Source: Crenothrix polyspora
GTDB taxonomy: Bacteria; Pseudomonadota; Gammaproteobacteria; Methylococcales; Methylomonadaceae
NCBI RefSeq assembly: GCF_900163745.1
Contig: NZ_FUKJ01000301.1
Location: forward strand, 1-64,000
Length of the DNA stretch: 64,000 nucleotides
Direction of reading: 5' to 3'
In this document: positions 53,569 to 63,690 of the stretch, piece after piece
Position numbering within the stretch: the stretch's first letter is position 1
How the letters are laid out: each line of letters starts with the position of its first letter
Translations under genes and position numbers: made by a program
Notes under the pieces: generated by a model
Told to the model about the DNA's origin: nothing
Database searches by the model: none
Seen by the model: only the letters and a program-made list of their open reading frames with translations

Positions 53569-54798
53569 TTATTCTTTCTCATTCCACGGCGCAACCTTAA
53601 ACAACAGCAACATGCCCGGAATGGCAAGCCCAAAACAGATCAAGAAAAACGTTTTCCAGCCCAATGATTCCACCATATAACCGGTAGCAGCATTGGCAAA
53701 CGTGCGTGGTACGGCGGCCAAACTGGTAAACAAGGCAAATTGTGTGGCTGTATAAAGTGGGTGCGTAGTGCGGGCGATAAAAGCCACAAAAGCCGAGGTT
53801 CCTAAACCGACACCCAAAGCTTCAACACCAATCACCACCGCCAACCATACAGGATTATGCCCCAGCATTGCTAACCAAGCAAAGCCCAATATAGCCACCA
53901 TCTGCACCACACCAAAGATCCACAAGGCGCGATTGATGCCTAAGCGAATCATCCAAATCCCACCCAATAAACCACCAATAACGCTAGGCCACAAACCGGC
54001 ATTTTTGGCAATCAGGCCAATCTCGGTTTTAGTAAAGCCCATATCGAGATAAAACGGCGTAGCCAGTGCCGTCGCCATACTATCGCCCAGCTTGTAAAAG
54101 AAGATAAAGGCCAGTATTAACAACGCTGGCTTTAAGCCACGGCTACGGAATTCTTCAAAAGGTTCAATCACTGCCGCTTTTAAAGTCTTGGGCGCACCTT
54201 TCAGGATCGGTTCACTGACGCAAAGCGTCATAACAATGCCAGGCAACATGAACAAGGCGGTGATGAGATAGACGCTAGCCCAAGGCAAATGGTCAGCCAA
54301 CACCAAAGATAATGCGCCTGGAACCAAACTGGCAATTTTGTAGGCATTCACATGAATGGCATTGCCCAGACCCAGCTCTGCTTCCAACAACAACTCACGA
54401 CGATAAGCATCCAGCACAATATCTTGTGAGGCACTGAAAAACGCTACTATTAGAGACAGATAAGCGATAGCCCATAAATCCAGTTTGGGATTCAAATAAC
54501 CATAAGCCGGAATAATCAGCAATAACGCTATTTGAGAAATCAGTAACCAGCCACGTCGCCGTCCCAACGGCGGAATGTAGCGATCAAACAGCGGCGACCA
54601 AAGAAACTTCCAGGTGAATGGCAATTGAATGAGTGCGAATAAGCCAATCGCCTTCAAGTCCACGCCTTCGGTACGTAACCACGCAGGCACTAAACTGATG
54701 AGGATATACAGCGGCAAACCGGAACTAAAGCCCGTGAATATACAAATCAACATGCGCCGGTTAAAAAGCACCTGCTTGATATTCATTTTGTCTGTCAT
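53569..54798 (-). CDS. ampG: AmpG-family muropeptide MFS permease
   Basis: 409 residues with about twelve hydrophobic helices. The N-terminus (FTGFSSGLPLYILISLVPAWLR) and the following KAIGLFALIQLPFTWKFLWSP and SASQDIVLDAYRRELL motifs are those of AmpG, which imports anhydro-muropeptides for cell-wall recycling. GAGG precedes the ATG by 6 bases. It is shorter than E. coli AmpG (491), as in many other genera. Substrate by family only. Confidence 0.85.
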   Translation of the reverse strand: MTDKMNIKQVLFNRRMLICIFTGFSSGLPLYILISLVPAWLRTEGVDLKAIGLFALIQLPFTWKFLWSPLFDRYIPPLGRRRGWLLISQIALLLIIPAYGYLNPKLDLWAIAYLSLIVAFFSASQDIVLDAYRRELLLEAELGLGNAIHVNAYKIASLVPGALSLVLADHLPWASVYLITALFMLPGIVMTLCVSEPILKGAPKTLKAAVIEPFEEFRSRGLKPALLILAFIFFYKLGDSMATALATPFYLDMGFTKTEIGLIAKNAGLWPSVIGGLLGGIWMIRLGINRALWIFGVVQMVAILGFAWLAMLGHNPVWLAVVIGVEALGVGLGTSAFVAFIARTTHPLYTATQFALFTSLAAVPRTFANAATGYMVESLGWKTFFLICFGLAIPGMLLLFKVAPWNEKE

Positions 54799-54939
54799 GG
54801 AATGCCTCTAAAAACTGGGGGAGATGGCACGAATACCACTGTGCTATATGCGTAGGAAAATCGACTGATTATTAGCTAACCTTAGTAGAAAAACTAACGC
54901 TAAACCCTAAGCAGCTGGCATTGAATCGGTGGACAAAAC

Positions 54940-54968
54940 AAAATCGGGAACATGATGTTCCCGATTTT
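54940..54968 (-). terminator. Intrinsic terminator after nhaD
   Basis: AAAATCGGGAACA and its complement TGTTCCCGATTTT form a 13-bp stem with a TGA loop, about 50 bases past the nhaD stop. A second small hairpin (AACTGAC/GTCAGTT, 54985-55001) lies nearer the stop. Confidence 0.8.
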
Positions 54969-55015
54969 ATCCAACCAACAACTTAACTGACTCTGTCAGT
55001 TTTTAATCAAGTATC

Positions 55016-56383
55016 TTAACCATTAATCAAATAATGCGTAAGAATACTAGCGGCATAACCTGCTGCAATGGCAGGAGTCCATTTCAAATGGCTAAAGAAA
55101 GTATATTTGTGATCAGACTGACCCATTAACGCCACGCCAGCCGCAGATCCGACAGACAACAACGAGCCACCGACACCGGCTGTCAAGGTGACTAACAACC
55201 ATTGATACAAATCCATATCCAGATTCATGTTCAATACCGCAAACATCACCGGAATATTATCCACAATCGCTGAAATTAAACCGACCAAGATATTGGCTGT
55301 TGTTGGCCCTAAAGTTTCATACATTGCGCCAGACAGCAGTTCCAGATAACCGATATACCCCAAACCGCCTACTGCAAACACCACACCGAAGAAAAATAAC
55401 AAAGTATCCCATTCCGCATGACGGACTTTATTGAAGATATCGAAACCACCTTCGCCGTCGCCTTCAACACGAAATTTTATTTTCAGGAAATAGCCGTAGA
55501 ACATTAATATAGACAAACCGACCATCATGCCCATAAAAGGCGGCAAATGCAGCACTTGCTTAAAGCTTACCGCAGTTGCAATCGTGCCTAAAAACATGGC
55601 ACAAATAACAATCGCACCGGGTTTTAACTGTACAGCCGCTTCACTGGATGCTTTAGGCTGCTCATCCGGCACTGCAAAATACATTACCGCCGCAGGTACT
55701 GCATAGTTAACTAAAGACGGTACAAACAACTTAAAGAAATCAAAAAACTCAGCGTATTCCGCTTGCCAAACCATCAGCGTAGTAATGTCACCAAAAGGAC
55801 AAAATGCGCCGCCGGCATTCGCCGCCACCACCAGATTGACAAAACCAATGCTGACAAACTTGGGGTTATCAGAACCTACCGCCAAAACTACCGCACCGAC
55901 CAACAACGCAGCGGTCAGGTTATCAGCAACCGATGATAAAAAGAACGTGATGACACCGGTAATTAAAAACAATTTGCGGTAACCAAACTGTCTTCTGACC
56001 AGCCAGGAACGCAGCGCCTCAAACACATTACGCTCAGACATGGAATTGATGTACGTCATCGCCACCAGCAAGAACAGCATCAATTCCGCATATTCTTTCA
56101 GGTTGTACTCAAACGCCTTGTGCATGTCTTCGGCAGAAACACCGGCCTGGGCAGCCAAAACTGCCGCGTGCGCCCAAATAATGCCCGCCGCCAAAATAAC
56201 CGGCTTGGATTTACGCAAATGCGTAAATTCCTCGGTCATGACAAAGCCATAGGCAATGATAAAAATCAAAACCGTATAAATACCGCGCTGCGTTCCAGTC
56301 AGGCCAAGACTTTCAAATTCAGCAGCCATCGCCAATTCCGGCAACAACAAAACAAACAACAAAACGAATAACGATCGCACCAC
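55016..56383 (-). CDS. nhaD: NhaD-type Na+/H+ antiporter
   Basis: 455 residues from a GTG preceded by GAGGGGAAA. About 12-13 hydrophobic segments, starting with a cleavable-looking N-terminal helix. Typical NhaD/ion-transporter motifs: FFLSSVADNLTAALLVGAVV, NAGGAFCPFGDITTLMVWQAEY and SAIVDNIPVMFAVLN. It expels Na+ (or Li+) in exchange for protons. Single gene, divergent from the siroheme reductase. Confidence 0.92.
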   Translation of the reverse strand: MVRSLFVLLFVLLLPELAMAAEFESLGLTGTQRGIYTVLIFIIAYGFVMTEEFTHLRKSKPVILAAGIIWAHAAVLAAQAGVSAEDMHKAFEYNLKEYAELMLFLLVAMTYINSMSERNVFEALRSWLVRRQFGYRKLFLITGVITFFLSSVADNLTAALLVGAVVLAVGSDNPKFVSIGFVNLVVAANAGGAFCPFGDITTLMVWQAEYAEFFDFFKLFVPSLVNYAVPAAVMYFAVPDEQPKASSEAAVQLKPGAIVICAMFLGTIATAVSFKQVLHLPPFMGMMVGLSILMFYGYFLKIKFRVEGDGEGGFDIFNKVRHAEWDTLLFFFGVVFAVGGLGYIGYLELLSGAMYETLGPTTANILVGLISAIVDNIPVMFAVLNMNLDMDLYQWLLVTLTAGVGGSLLSVGSAAGVALMGQSDHKYTFFSHLKWTPAIAAGYAASILTHYLING

Positions 56384-56540
56384 TTTCCCCTCTTAAACTT
56401 TTAGAATTATATAAACCGAAAACCACGCATTAACCGCTGATTCTATCATTATAGAATAAATTTTGTCATTTTATGGCTTGCAGTATATGATTAACCGTTG
56501 TTATTAAACGTATTCAAACAGTACTCCTGTAAAGCCAATC

Positions 56541-58193
56541 ATGTATCGATACAACGAAATTGACCAAAGACTTGTCGATGAACGCGTCGCCCAGTTTAGA
56601 AAACAAACCGAACGTTTTTTAAAAGGCGAACTTTCCGAGGATGAGTTTCGCCCCTTACGGCTAAGAAATGGCCTGTATGTACAGATCCATGCACCGATGT
56701 TGCGGGTTGCAGGGCCGTATGGATTACTGAACTCCAAACAAATCCGCAAGCTGGCGCATATTGCCCGCAAGTATGACAAAAATTACTGTCATTTCACCAC
56801 GCGGCAAAATATCCAATACAACTGGCCGAAATTAGAAGAAGTGCCTGATATACTGGAAGAATTAGCCAGTGTGCAGATGCACGCCATTCAAACCAGCGGC
56901 AACTGTATGCGTAACACCACCTCCGATCATCTGGCCGGTGTATGCGTTGATGAAATTGAAGACCCACGGCCTTACTGCGAAATCATTCGTCAATGGACGA
57001 CCCTGCATCCTGAGTTTGACTACTTGCCGCGCAAATTCAAGATTGCCGTCAGTGGCTCACAACGCGACCGTGCGGCCACGCAATTTCACGATATTGGCCT
57101 GCATTTAGTTAAAAATGAAACCGGTGAGGTTGGGTTTCGAGTTCTCATCGGCGGCGGTTTAGGGCGTACACCGGTTATTGGCCAAGTGATTAAACCGTAT
57201 CTGGAACAACAGCATTTATTGTCGTATCTTGAAGCCATCTTGCGTATTTACAACCTGTTTGGCCGCAGGGACAACAAGTACAAAGCACGGATTAAAATTC
57301 TAGTCAGGGAAACCGGACTGGAAAAGTTTAACGCGATGGTGGAAGCCGAATGGCAGCTCATTAAAGACGGCATGGAACTGAGTGCTGAGCGTGTCGCTGC
57401 GGTAAAAACCCATTTTACGCCACCGCCTTATGAGGCTGATGCTGACCAAAATATAAGCTTTGCTGAACAGCTAGCCAACAATAAAGCCTTTGCCACCTGG
57501 TATAAGTACAATACCGCACGCCATAAAATGCCAGGCTATCAGGCTGTCTACCTGTCATTGAAAGCGCCGGATACACCGCCGGGCGACATGACCGATCAGC
57601 AACTGGATGCAGTTGCCGATCTTGCCGACCAATACAGTTTTGGCGAAATCAGGGTCACGCATCGACAAAATCTGGTGTTTTCCGACGTTAAACAGGGCGA
57701 CCTGTTTGCCCTTTGGCAACAGCTTGATGGCTTAAAACTGGCGACTCCTAACATTGGCACAGCAACCGACATGATTTGCTGTCCAGGCCTGGATTTTTGT
57801 TCACTGGCCAATGCGGGTTCAATCGGCATTGCCAAAGAAATCAATGCAGCGCTGGACGACATGGATTATCTGCATGACATTGGCGAATTAAAAATCAATA
57901 TGTCCGGCTGTATGAATGGCTGTGCGCACCAAAGTGTCGGTCATATCGGCATACTGGGCGTGGATAAGAAAGGTGTCGAATGGTATCAAATCACCTTGGG
58001 TGGCTCATCGGAAAATGAAGCGGCCATAGGCGAGCGTTTAGGGCCTGCGGTGGCTAAACACGAGGTTACCAACACCATAACAACCATACTGGATGTTTAC
58101 GTTAAACAGCGTTTGGATGATGAGCCGTTTCTGGACATGGTCAATCGCGTAGGCATTGCACCCTTTAAGGAACGGGTTTATGAAAATAATTAA
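56541..58193 (+). CDS. Siroheme-[4Fe-4S] nitrite/sulfite reductase hemoprotein
   Basis: 550 residues. Two half-domains of the NIR_SIR fold are seen: the N-terminal NIR_SIR_ferr (about 45-110, RLRNGLYVQIHAPMLR) with the substrate-binding HFTTRQNIQYNW and NCMRNTTSDHLAGVC, and the C-terminal cluster motif CCPGLDFC and CMNGC, giving the C-x5-C and C-x3-C ligands. It performs a six-electron reduction of sulfite to sulfide, or nitrite to ammonia. The DUF934 partner and CysB-like regulator favour sulfite (inference). It overlaps the next gene by 14 bases. Confidence 0.93.
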   Translation: MYRYNEIDQRLVDERVAQFRKQTERFLKGELSEDEFRPLRLRNGLYVQIHAPMLRVAGPYGLLNSKQIRKLAHIARKYDKNYCHFTTRQNIQYNWPKLEEVPDILEELASVQMHAIQTSGNCMRNTTSDHLAGVCVDEIEDPRPYCEIIRQWTTLHPEFDYLPRKFKIAVSGSQRDRAATQFHDIGLHLVKNETGEVGFRVLIGGGLGRTPVIGQVIKPYLEQQHLLSYLEAILRIYNLFGRRDNKYKARIKILVRETGLEKFNAMVEAEWQLIKDGMELSAERVAAVKTHFTPPPYEADADQNISFAEQLANNKAFATWYKYNTARHKMPGYQAVYLSLKAPDTPPGDMTDQQLDAVADLADQYSFGEIRVTHRQNLVFSDVKQGDLFALWQQLDGLKLATPNIGTATDMICCPGLDFCSLANAGSIGIAKEINAALDDMDYLHDIGELKINMSGCMNGCAHQSVGHIGILGVDKKGVEWYQITLGGSSENEAAIGERLGPAVAKHEVTNTITTILDVYVKQRLDDEPFLDMVNRVGIAPFKERVYENN

Positions 58194-58632
58194 AGATAAT
58201 CATATTGTTGATAACGGCTGGCACTACATTGCTGAACATGATCCACTGAGTACTGGAGACATCACGGTTTCTTTAGCGCGTTGGGAAAGTGAAAAAGCTC
58301 AGCTATTGAATCATACCGGCAAACTCGGGGTAAGACTTGTGCCTGGCGATGCTGTTGCTGCACTGGCGCAAGACTTGAACAGCATACAATTGATTGAACT
58401 GGATTTCCCCGATCTTGCTGATGGCCGTTTGTTTTCTTTAGCCTGGTTGCTGCGTGGTCGCTATGGCTATCAGGGCGAAATCAGGGCAACCGGCCGTTAT
58501 GTAGCAGAGCAGGTGTATTATTTGTCGCGGGTTGGTGTCAACGCATTCGCCCCGCAAAAACAGGAGGATTTACCGGCAATCCAGGCTTGTCTGAGTGATT
58601 TTAGCGTCAGCTATCAACCCTCTATTAATTAG
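58180..58632 (+). CDS. DUF934 protein, partner of siroheme reductase
   Basis: 150 residues from the ATG within the end of the reductase gene, preceded by AAGGAACGG. The DUF934 family is found next to cysI-like reductases and is thought to take part in sulfite reduction. The core RLVPGDAVAALAQDLNSIQLIELDFPDLADGRLFSLAWLLRGRYGYQGEIRATG pattern is here from about 53 to 105 (key residues FPxxxDGR, RGRYGYxGEIRAxG). It overlaps the reductase by 14 bases and is surely in the same operon. Confidence 0.9.
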   Translation: MKIIKDNHIVDNGWHYIAEHDPLSTGDITVSLARWESEKAQLLNHTGKLGVRLVPGDAVAALAQDLNSIQLIELDFPDLADGRLFSLAWLLRGRYGYQGEIRATGRYVAEQVYYLSRVGVNAFAPQKQEDLPAIQACLSDFSVSYQPSIN

Positions 58633-58639
58633 TTTTGTA

Positions 58640-58678
58640 GGTTATGTTGGGTTGCACTCTTTGCAACCCAACATAACC
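58640..58678. terminator. 17-bp perfect hairpin between convergent genes
   Basis: GGTTATGTTGGGTTGCA pairs perfectly with its complement around a 5-base loop. It lies 8 bases after the DUF934 stop. The GGTTGGGTTG-type core resembles widespread intergenic repeats, as I recall, so it may be both repeat and terminator. Confidence 0.8.
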
Positions 58679-58689
58679 AAGCCGTAAAC

Positions 58690-58716
58690 CTTGGGTTGGC
58701 GATAGTTCAACCCAAG
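58690..58716. terminator. Second terminator hairpin, CTTGGGTT/AACCCAAG
   Basis: An 8-bp stem with an 11-base loop, 10 bases before the stop of the minus-strand kinase gene. Its stem shares the GGGTT core with the neighbouring hairpin. Confidence 0.6.
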
Positions 58717-58725
58717 CCCAGCACA

Positions 58726-61700
58726 TCAAACTTTATAGGCTCGGTATTCCCAAAGTTTGGTCAACAAGTTTGAATAGTTGTTCAGCGCGTCTTTGATTGA
58801 CATAATATCAAAACAATCAATATACATATTCAATTGTGCCGCATAATTCACCACTAAAGGAAACTGGTATTGCTGACCTATGGCAAAAATATGCTCGGCA
58901 AATCGGGTCACATCAGAAATATTGTTATTCTTCGCGCAACGCAAACATTCTGCGCTTAACTCCTCCAACCTCTCAATCACCTCTGGCAAACAGGCTTTTT
59001 CTTCCGATGAGAGTGTTATTACGCTATTCGTAGCGATAACCGTTTCTTGGCGCTCAAACAACAAAAAGCGTAATAATTCGCCCATCAACTCGCTTTTTAA
59101 CACCGGCTTACGCAGATAACCGTCAAAATTTTCGCTTCTCAAGCGCTCAAATTGATCGACCATCACCGATGCAGTTAAAGCGACAATCGGCACTGTTGAA
59201 AATGATTTAATCGTTTCCGCTGCCTGATAACCATCCATAACCGGCATTCTGATATCCATTAAAATCAAATCGATTTTTTTTTGTCGCATCATCAAGACCG
59301 CCTCCAGACCATTCTCTGCTTCTAAGGTAACCAGTCCGGTTTCCGAAAAATTTTCTTTTAACAAACGTCTATTATGGGCAACGTCATCAACAATCAAAAT
59401 AACCGCAGGATGAAAACGAATTTTCTTGTACTGTACGGCGGGAGGATTGTCCAACACTGTCGCTTCAGAAGAAATGCCGACATCATACAAATTAACGATA
59501 AACGTTGAACCCTTGCCCACTGTGCTAAGCAATGATATTTCGCCGCCCATCATTTCCGTCAACGCTTTACTGATCGACAAGCCTAGCCCGGTACCACCGT
59601 ATTTACGCACATCCTGGCCATGAGATTGCTCAAACTCCTGAAAAATAACACTTTGCTGATCGTCTGGTATGCCTACCCCGGTATCTTCTACGGCTACGCA
59701 AAAATCAAGCTGGCTATCACGCTGATTATCAACGCTAACCTTGACGCGCACATACCCCGAATCGGTAAATTTAATGGCATTGGCAATCAGATTGAAAAAA
59801 ATCTGCCGTAACCGGGTAGCATCCAGCAACAAGTTTTCTGGCATGTCAGGATCAATGTCCAGGATAAAATCGAGCTTTTTCTCGCGCACGCCCATCATGA
59901 AAATATTACTCAAATCGGTAAATAACGCATGAGGATTACACGGTTTTTTCTCGATATTCATTTTTCCAGCTTCAATTTTGGATAGATCGAGAATATCATT
60001 CACCAACGCCAACAAATTATGCCCTGCCGACTGGATGGTTTGTACAAAGGATTTAAGTTTATGCTCCTTGATCTGCTCATTTAATAATTCAGTAAAGCCA
60101 ATAATGGCATTCATAGGCGTACGAATTTCATGACTCATGCTGGACAGAAATTCAGACTTTGCCCGATTGGCCTGCTCAGCCTGCTCCTTGGCTTTTTCCA
60201 AAGCACTTTCTATTTTTTTACGTTCGGTAATGTCCCAGTTTACACCGGTTATCCTAATGTCCTGATTATTGTCCATCACCAGTCTGCCACCACTGTAAAC
60301 GGTACGAATACCGCCATCTGCATGCACAATACGGTATTCAATATGATCTTGACCGCCATACTTTTGCATTTTGGCAATCGATTGGTAGATCAGTGCATGG
60401 TCATCTGGGTGAATTTTGCTTAACCATTCTTCAAATAAAACCTGGGGTTTTTTAGCCAGCCCGACAATATCGAACATTTTGTCATCAAAAATAAATGACG
60501 GCTGTTCGTCCCATTTCAGCTCCCAAACACCCAAGGATATCGCTTCAGCGGCCAAGGCAAAACGTTCATTCAATAGCACTACCTCTTGCTCACTCTTTTT
60601 TCGGCGGCTGATTTCATTAGTCAATCGGCGTATCCAATAAAAAATAAGCGCCAGGATTACCAAAAAACAGGCCACAATTTGGGCGATTAAAACGTAGTTC
60701 ACTTTTTCAATGAACCTGTCCTTACCCCAGGCATCGCGGATTTTTTGTTTTTCACTTTGACTGATGGTATGCAATGCTCTATTGAATAAAGGCACCAAAG
60801 GAGCAAACTCTTGAGTCATACCAAAACCCAACTCGGTCTTGAAGTCTGTTTTACCGACGATACGCACATTGTTGATGCCCAGTTCGGCCATATCGTAACT
60901 GGCTTGAGCCAGCGTACAAAACAACGCATCATACTGGCCTGTAGACACGGCGGTTAAGCCATCGGGCACATTATTGACCCTTTCAAATTTTATCGAAGGA
61001 TAAGATACGCCACTGTAATCCTTAACAACCGCTAATTTAAGCGACTTGATTTGCTCAATACTGTCCACATAATCGGCATCCGAACGCATGACAATAACGA
61101 TAGGGCTGGTAATATAGGAGTCGGTAAAGGTCAAGTGCGGCATTGTGGTATCAATGGTTTTTGACAGCACATCAATTTCGCCGTTTTCCAGTTTTTCCAG
61201 GGATTCTCGCCAAGAATAGGTCGGCACAATAACGATTTTGATGCCGAGCATTTGCCCAATCAACTTCAGGTGCTCTGCCACAATACCGACATAATGGCCT
61301 TGGCTATCAAACGCCTCATAAGGCAGCCAATTGGGGTCGCCTGCAAATCGAACGACCTGATGTTCTTCCAGCCACTTTTTTTCGCGTTTACTCACAATAA
61401 CAGACGGCACTGCGGTATTGCGTCTATTGATTACAGTTTTTTTAGTTTGCAGATCTTTTGTCTCAGGTATTGCATTTAGCAACTTCTGAAACATAGCGGC
61501 CAACATCGGTTGCCCGCGCCGTAATTCACTATTGAGTAGTTGCAATTTCCTTGCCATCATTATCTTAAGAGAAATACCGTGCGCTATGACGCTTCTCTTT
61601 ATCAGATAATGTGCTTTAATGACCGTATCAACAACCTCGGCCGCACCATGCTGAACGGTCATTAACGTCCGTGTCACAGTGACTTCCACCTGCTTCAACT

Positions 61701-62154
61701 GCGGGTAGCGCATTTTTTTAGCCTTATAATAAGGCACAACGACGGTTTGTATTTCAGCGGCCAAATTACCCAGCGCATTGGCCAATATGCTCTGTGGCAC
61801 AAAAAGACAACGCAACATAGGCTTGCACGATTTGAGATAGGCTTCTAGTCTGGTTGGTTTTTTGTCAGGAAGGGGTGCTGTTTCTGGGGGATGTTTTTCA
61901 GATACCCCGGCCTCCCGTGCCGCATCTATTTTTTGTTGTTGATCTTTACCACTGACATATTCTAAAGCGTTTTTTGCATTATCCACTGATGACCGAATGA
62001 CGCTTTGCGCTTGACTAACCGCCGGCGCTAGCACGTCGCTGTAAGCTGGGCTAACGCGCAGCGCAGCAAAAAGAAATATCAAGATGCACTTAAAAAACGA
62101 CACTAGCGACTGATTCAGCAAAATACCCGTAATCCCCAAAACCAAGGTAGTCAA
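58726..62154 (-). CDS. Hybrid sensor histidine kinase with periplasmic solute-binding domain
   Basis: 1142 residues. Order: N-terminal membrane/signal segment (about 15-40); uncharacterised helical region to 250; SBP_bac_3 solute-binding domain (about 258-490, AFDSQGHYVGIVAEHLK); TM helix near 498-518; PAS/PAC (about 535-660); HisKA with SHEIRTP (H675); HATPase_c (DTGVGIPD, GGTGLGLSISK); receiver with phospho-acceptor Asp967 in MDIRMPVMDG. The 110-residue C-terminal helical tail could be a degenerate Hpt domain (AEHIFAIGQQY) without the usual HxLKG motif. The sensor probably reads an amino-acid-like or other small ligand. The HD-GYP regulator lies 61 bases upstream. Confidence 0.93.
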   Translation of the reverse strand: MTTLVLGITGILLNQSLVSFFKCILIFLFAALRVSPAYSDVLAPAVSQAQSVIRSSVDNAKNALEYVSGKDQQQKIDAAREAGVSEKHPPETAPLPDKKPTRLEAYLKSCKPMLRCLFVPQSILANALGNLAAEIQTVVVPYYKAKKMRYPQLKQVEVTVTRTLMTVQHGAAEVVDTVIKAHYLIKRSVIAHGISLKIMMARKLQLLNSELRRGQPMLAAMFQKLLNAIPETKDLQTKKTVINRRNTAVPSVIVSKREKKWLEEHQVVRFAGDPNWLPYEAFDSQGHYVGIVAEHLKLIGQMLGIKIVIVPTYSWRESLEKLENGEIDVLSKTIDTTMPHLTFTDSYITSPIVIVMRSDADYVDSIEQIKSLKLAVVKDYSGVSYPSIKFERVNNVPDGLTAVSTGQYDALFCTLAQASYDMAELGINNVRIVGKTDFKTELGFGMTQEFAPLVPLFNRALHTISQSEKQKIRDAWGKDRFIEKVNYVLIAQIVACFLVILALIFYWIRRLTNEISRRKKSEQEVVLLNERFALAAEAISLGVWELKWDEQPSFIFDDKMFDIVGLAKKPQVLFEEWLSKIHPDDHALIYQSIAKMQKYGGQDHIEYRIVHADGGIRTVYSGGRLVMDNNQDIRITGVNWDITERKKIESALEKAKEQAEQANRAKSEFLSSMSHEIRTPMNAIIGFTELLNEQIKEHKLKSFVQTIQSAGHNLLALVNDILDLSKIEAGKMNIEKKPCNPHALFTDLSNIFMMGVREKKLDFILDIDPDMPENLLLDATRLRQIFFNLIANAIKFTDSGYVRVKVSVDNQRDSQLDFCVAVEDTGVGIPDDQQSVIFQEFEQSHGQDVRKYGGTGLGLSISKALTEMMGGEISLLSTVGKGSTFIVNLYDVGISSEATVLDNPPAVQYKKIRFHPAVILIVDDVAHNRRLLKENFSETGLVTLEAENGLEAVLMMRQKKIDLILMDIRMPVMDGYQAAETIKSFSTVPIVALTASVMVDQFERLRSENFDGYLRKPVLKSELMGELLRFLLFERQETVIATNSVITLSSEEKACLPEVIERLEELSAECLRCAKNNNISDVTRFAEHIFAIGQQYQFPLVVNYAAQLNMYIDCFDIMSIKDALNNYSNLLTKLWEYRAYKV

Positions 62155-62215
62155 TTAAGTGCTTAATTAACTAAAAAACCAGCAGTAGCCCTGACAATAA
62201 CGGCTTAAACCATCA

Positions 62216-63268
62216 TTAGGGATGAACAATAGCAATAAACTCATCGAGATGTTCTACAAAAATATCAACCAAATCAGGATCAAACTGTGTACCGCGACGC
62301 TCCTTAATGTACATCACAACATCCTCCATAAGCCAAGCTTGCTTATAGCGCCTGGAATGAGTCAACGCATCAAACACGTCCGCCAATGCGATAATGCGAC
62401 CGTAAATATGAATGTCTTCACCTTTTAAACCGCGAGGATAGCCTTTACCGTTCCATTTTTCATGGTGCTCATGGGCAATAATAGCCGCTGCCTTAATTAA
62501 TTTCCGGTCAGAATAACGCAGCAATTCAAAGCCATTGCTGGCATGTTTTTTCATGATTTCAAAATCTTCTTCGCTATACCGGCCAGGCTTATTCAGAATT
62601 TCGGCAGGTACGGTCAATTTGCCAATATCGTGCATGGGGGCGGCGTGATACAAAATTTCAATATCATCATCGGTCATGCTGTTATGGTATTTAGCCAGCA
62701 AAGCGGAAATTTCGGAGACTCGTTTGATATGTTTACCGGTTTCGTCAGATGTCGATTCCATCAATTCAGTAAGAATATAGATCATTTCTTTCTGGTTATC
62801 TTCCAACTCGGTCAACAATCTGAGTTTTTCATATTTTGCTTTGGTCTTGAGCAAAATATTATGGTATTTCAATAACTCTTTGGCCTGATAAAGCTCAATA
62901 TGCGTTTTTACCCGCGCCAGTAACTCATTAGCAAAAAAAGGTTTGGTAATGTAATCAACAGCACCGTGTATAAAGCCTTTTGAGATAGAATCGACATCGG
63001 TTTTTGCCGTTAAAAAAATAATCGGGATATCTTTGGTTTGCGGATTAGCCTTGATTTTTTCGCAGGTTTCAAAACCGTCTATACCGGGCATCATAATATC
63101 GAGCAATATTAGCTGAAACTGTTCCGGCTCGTCTTTAAGCAACTCCAGGGCTTCAATGCCACTGTTTGCAAACGAAAAATCATAGTTATCTTCCTTGAGG
63201 ATATTCATCGCAATACGAATATTATCGACCACATCATCAACAATCAGGATTCGATCGTTCTTAATCAT
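62216..63268 (-). CDS. HD-GYP domain response regulator (c-di-GMP phosphodiesterase)
   Basis: 350 residues from the ATG two codons inside the open frame (AAGGTAG upstream). The N-terminal receiver has acidic pocket VDD and phospho-acceptor Asp in LLDIMMPGIDG (residue 57 here), with the Lys in TKP. A coiled linker leads to an HD-GYP domain: HAAPMHDIGKLTVP and HHEKWNGKGYPRGLKGEDI. HD-GYP proteins hydrolyse cyclic di-GMP. Same strand as the hybrid kinase immediately downstream, so the pair forms a two-component c-di-GMP module. Confidence 0.95.
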   Translation of the reverse strand: MIKNDRILIVDDVVDNIRIAMNILKEDNYDFSFANSGIEALELLKDEPEQFQLILLDIMMPGIDGFETCEKIKANPQTKDIPIIFLTAKTDVDSISKGFIHGAVDYITKPFFANELLARVKTHIELYQAKELLKYHNILLKTKAKYEKLRLLTELEDNQKEMIYILTELMESTSDETGKHIKRVSEISALLAKYHNSMTDDDIEILYHAAPMHDIGKLTVPAEILNKPGRYSEEDFEIMKKHASNGFELLRYSDRKLIKAAAIIAHEHHEKWNGKGYPRGLKGEDIHIYGRIIALADVFDALTHSRRYKQAWLMEDVVMYIKERRGTQFDPDLVDIFVEHLDEFIAIVHP

Positions 63269-63690
63269 TAACAATATCTACCTTTAGTGATGTGAGTGAC
63301 TTACACTGTAAGCAACCGTATTTTCGATTTTTAGGACTACCCAAGGTAATGACATTCAAGGTTTAAATCAGTGGAAAAAATGACCCAAAGTCTCTTGCAA
63401 TACATGACAGCCAACGACACCACTTCCACATGTGCAATGCTTTAAGCATCTCATAACGCCGTTTTACCTGTCAAGCTGTAAAAGTTACGGTTCGCCTGTA
63501 AATATGCAGGGCATATTGCTTGTGGTTTTTTTTGACACAGACATCGGTGCTTTTCGTTACTATTTTACAGTAGACACCCCCACAACCACAGCGTAAAAAC
63601 GGTTGAAACAGTACCTTTATTTGCATTTTTTAGGCGATAATCCTCATCGTAAAAAGTTTGACACAATCTCTGAAACTACGCTTTAGTGGC
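63269..63690. other. Divergent region between the HD-GYP regulator and apbE-like gene
   Basis: 422 bases, no ORF recognised. It contains a small hairpin AATATGC-AGG-GCATATT (63501-63517) followed by an eight-T run near 63527-63534. A TTGACA lies at 63657, with no convincing -10. Both promoters must be here. Confidence 0.5.

Noticed and set aside
63481-63540. Hairpin plus T-run as a terminator or riboswitch
   Set aside because: The stem is AT-rich with no matching upstream gene, and no riboswitch consensus was recognised.
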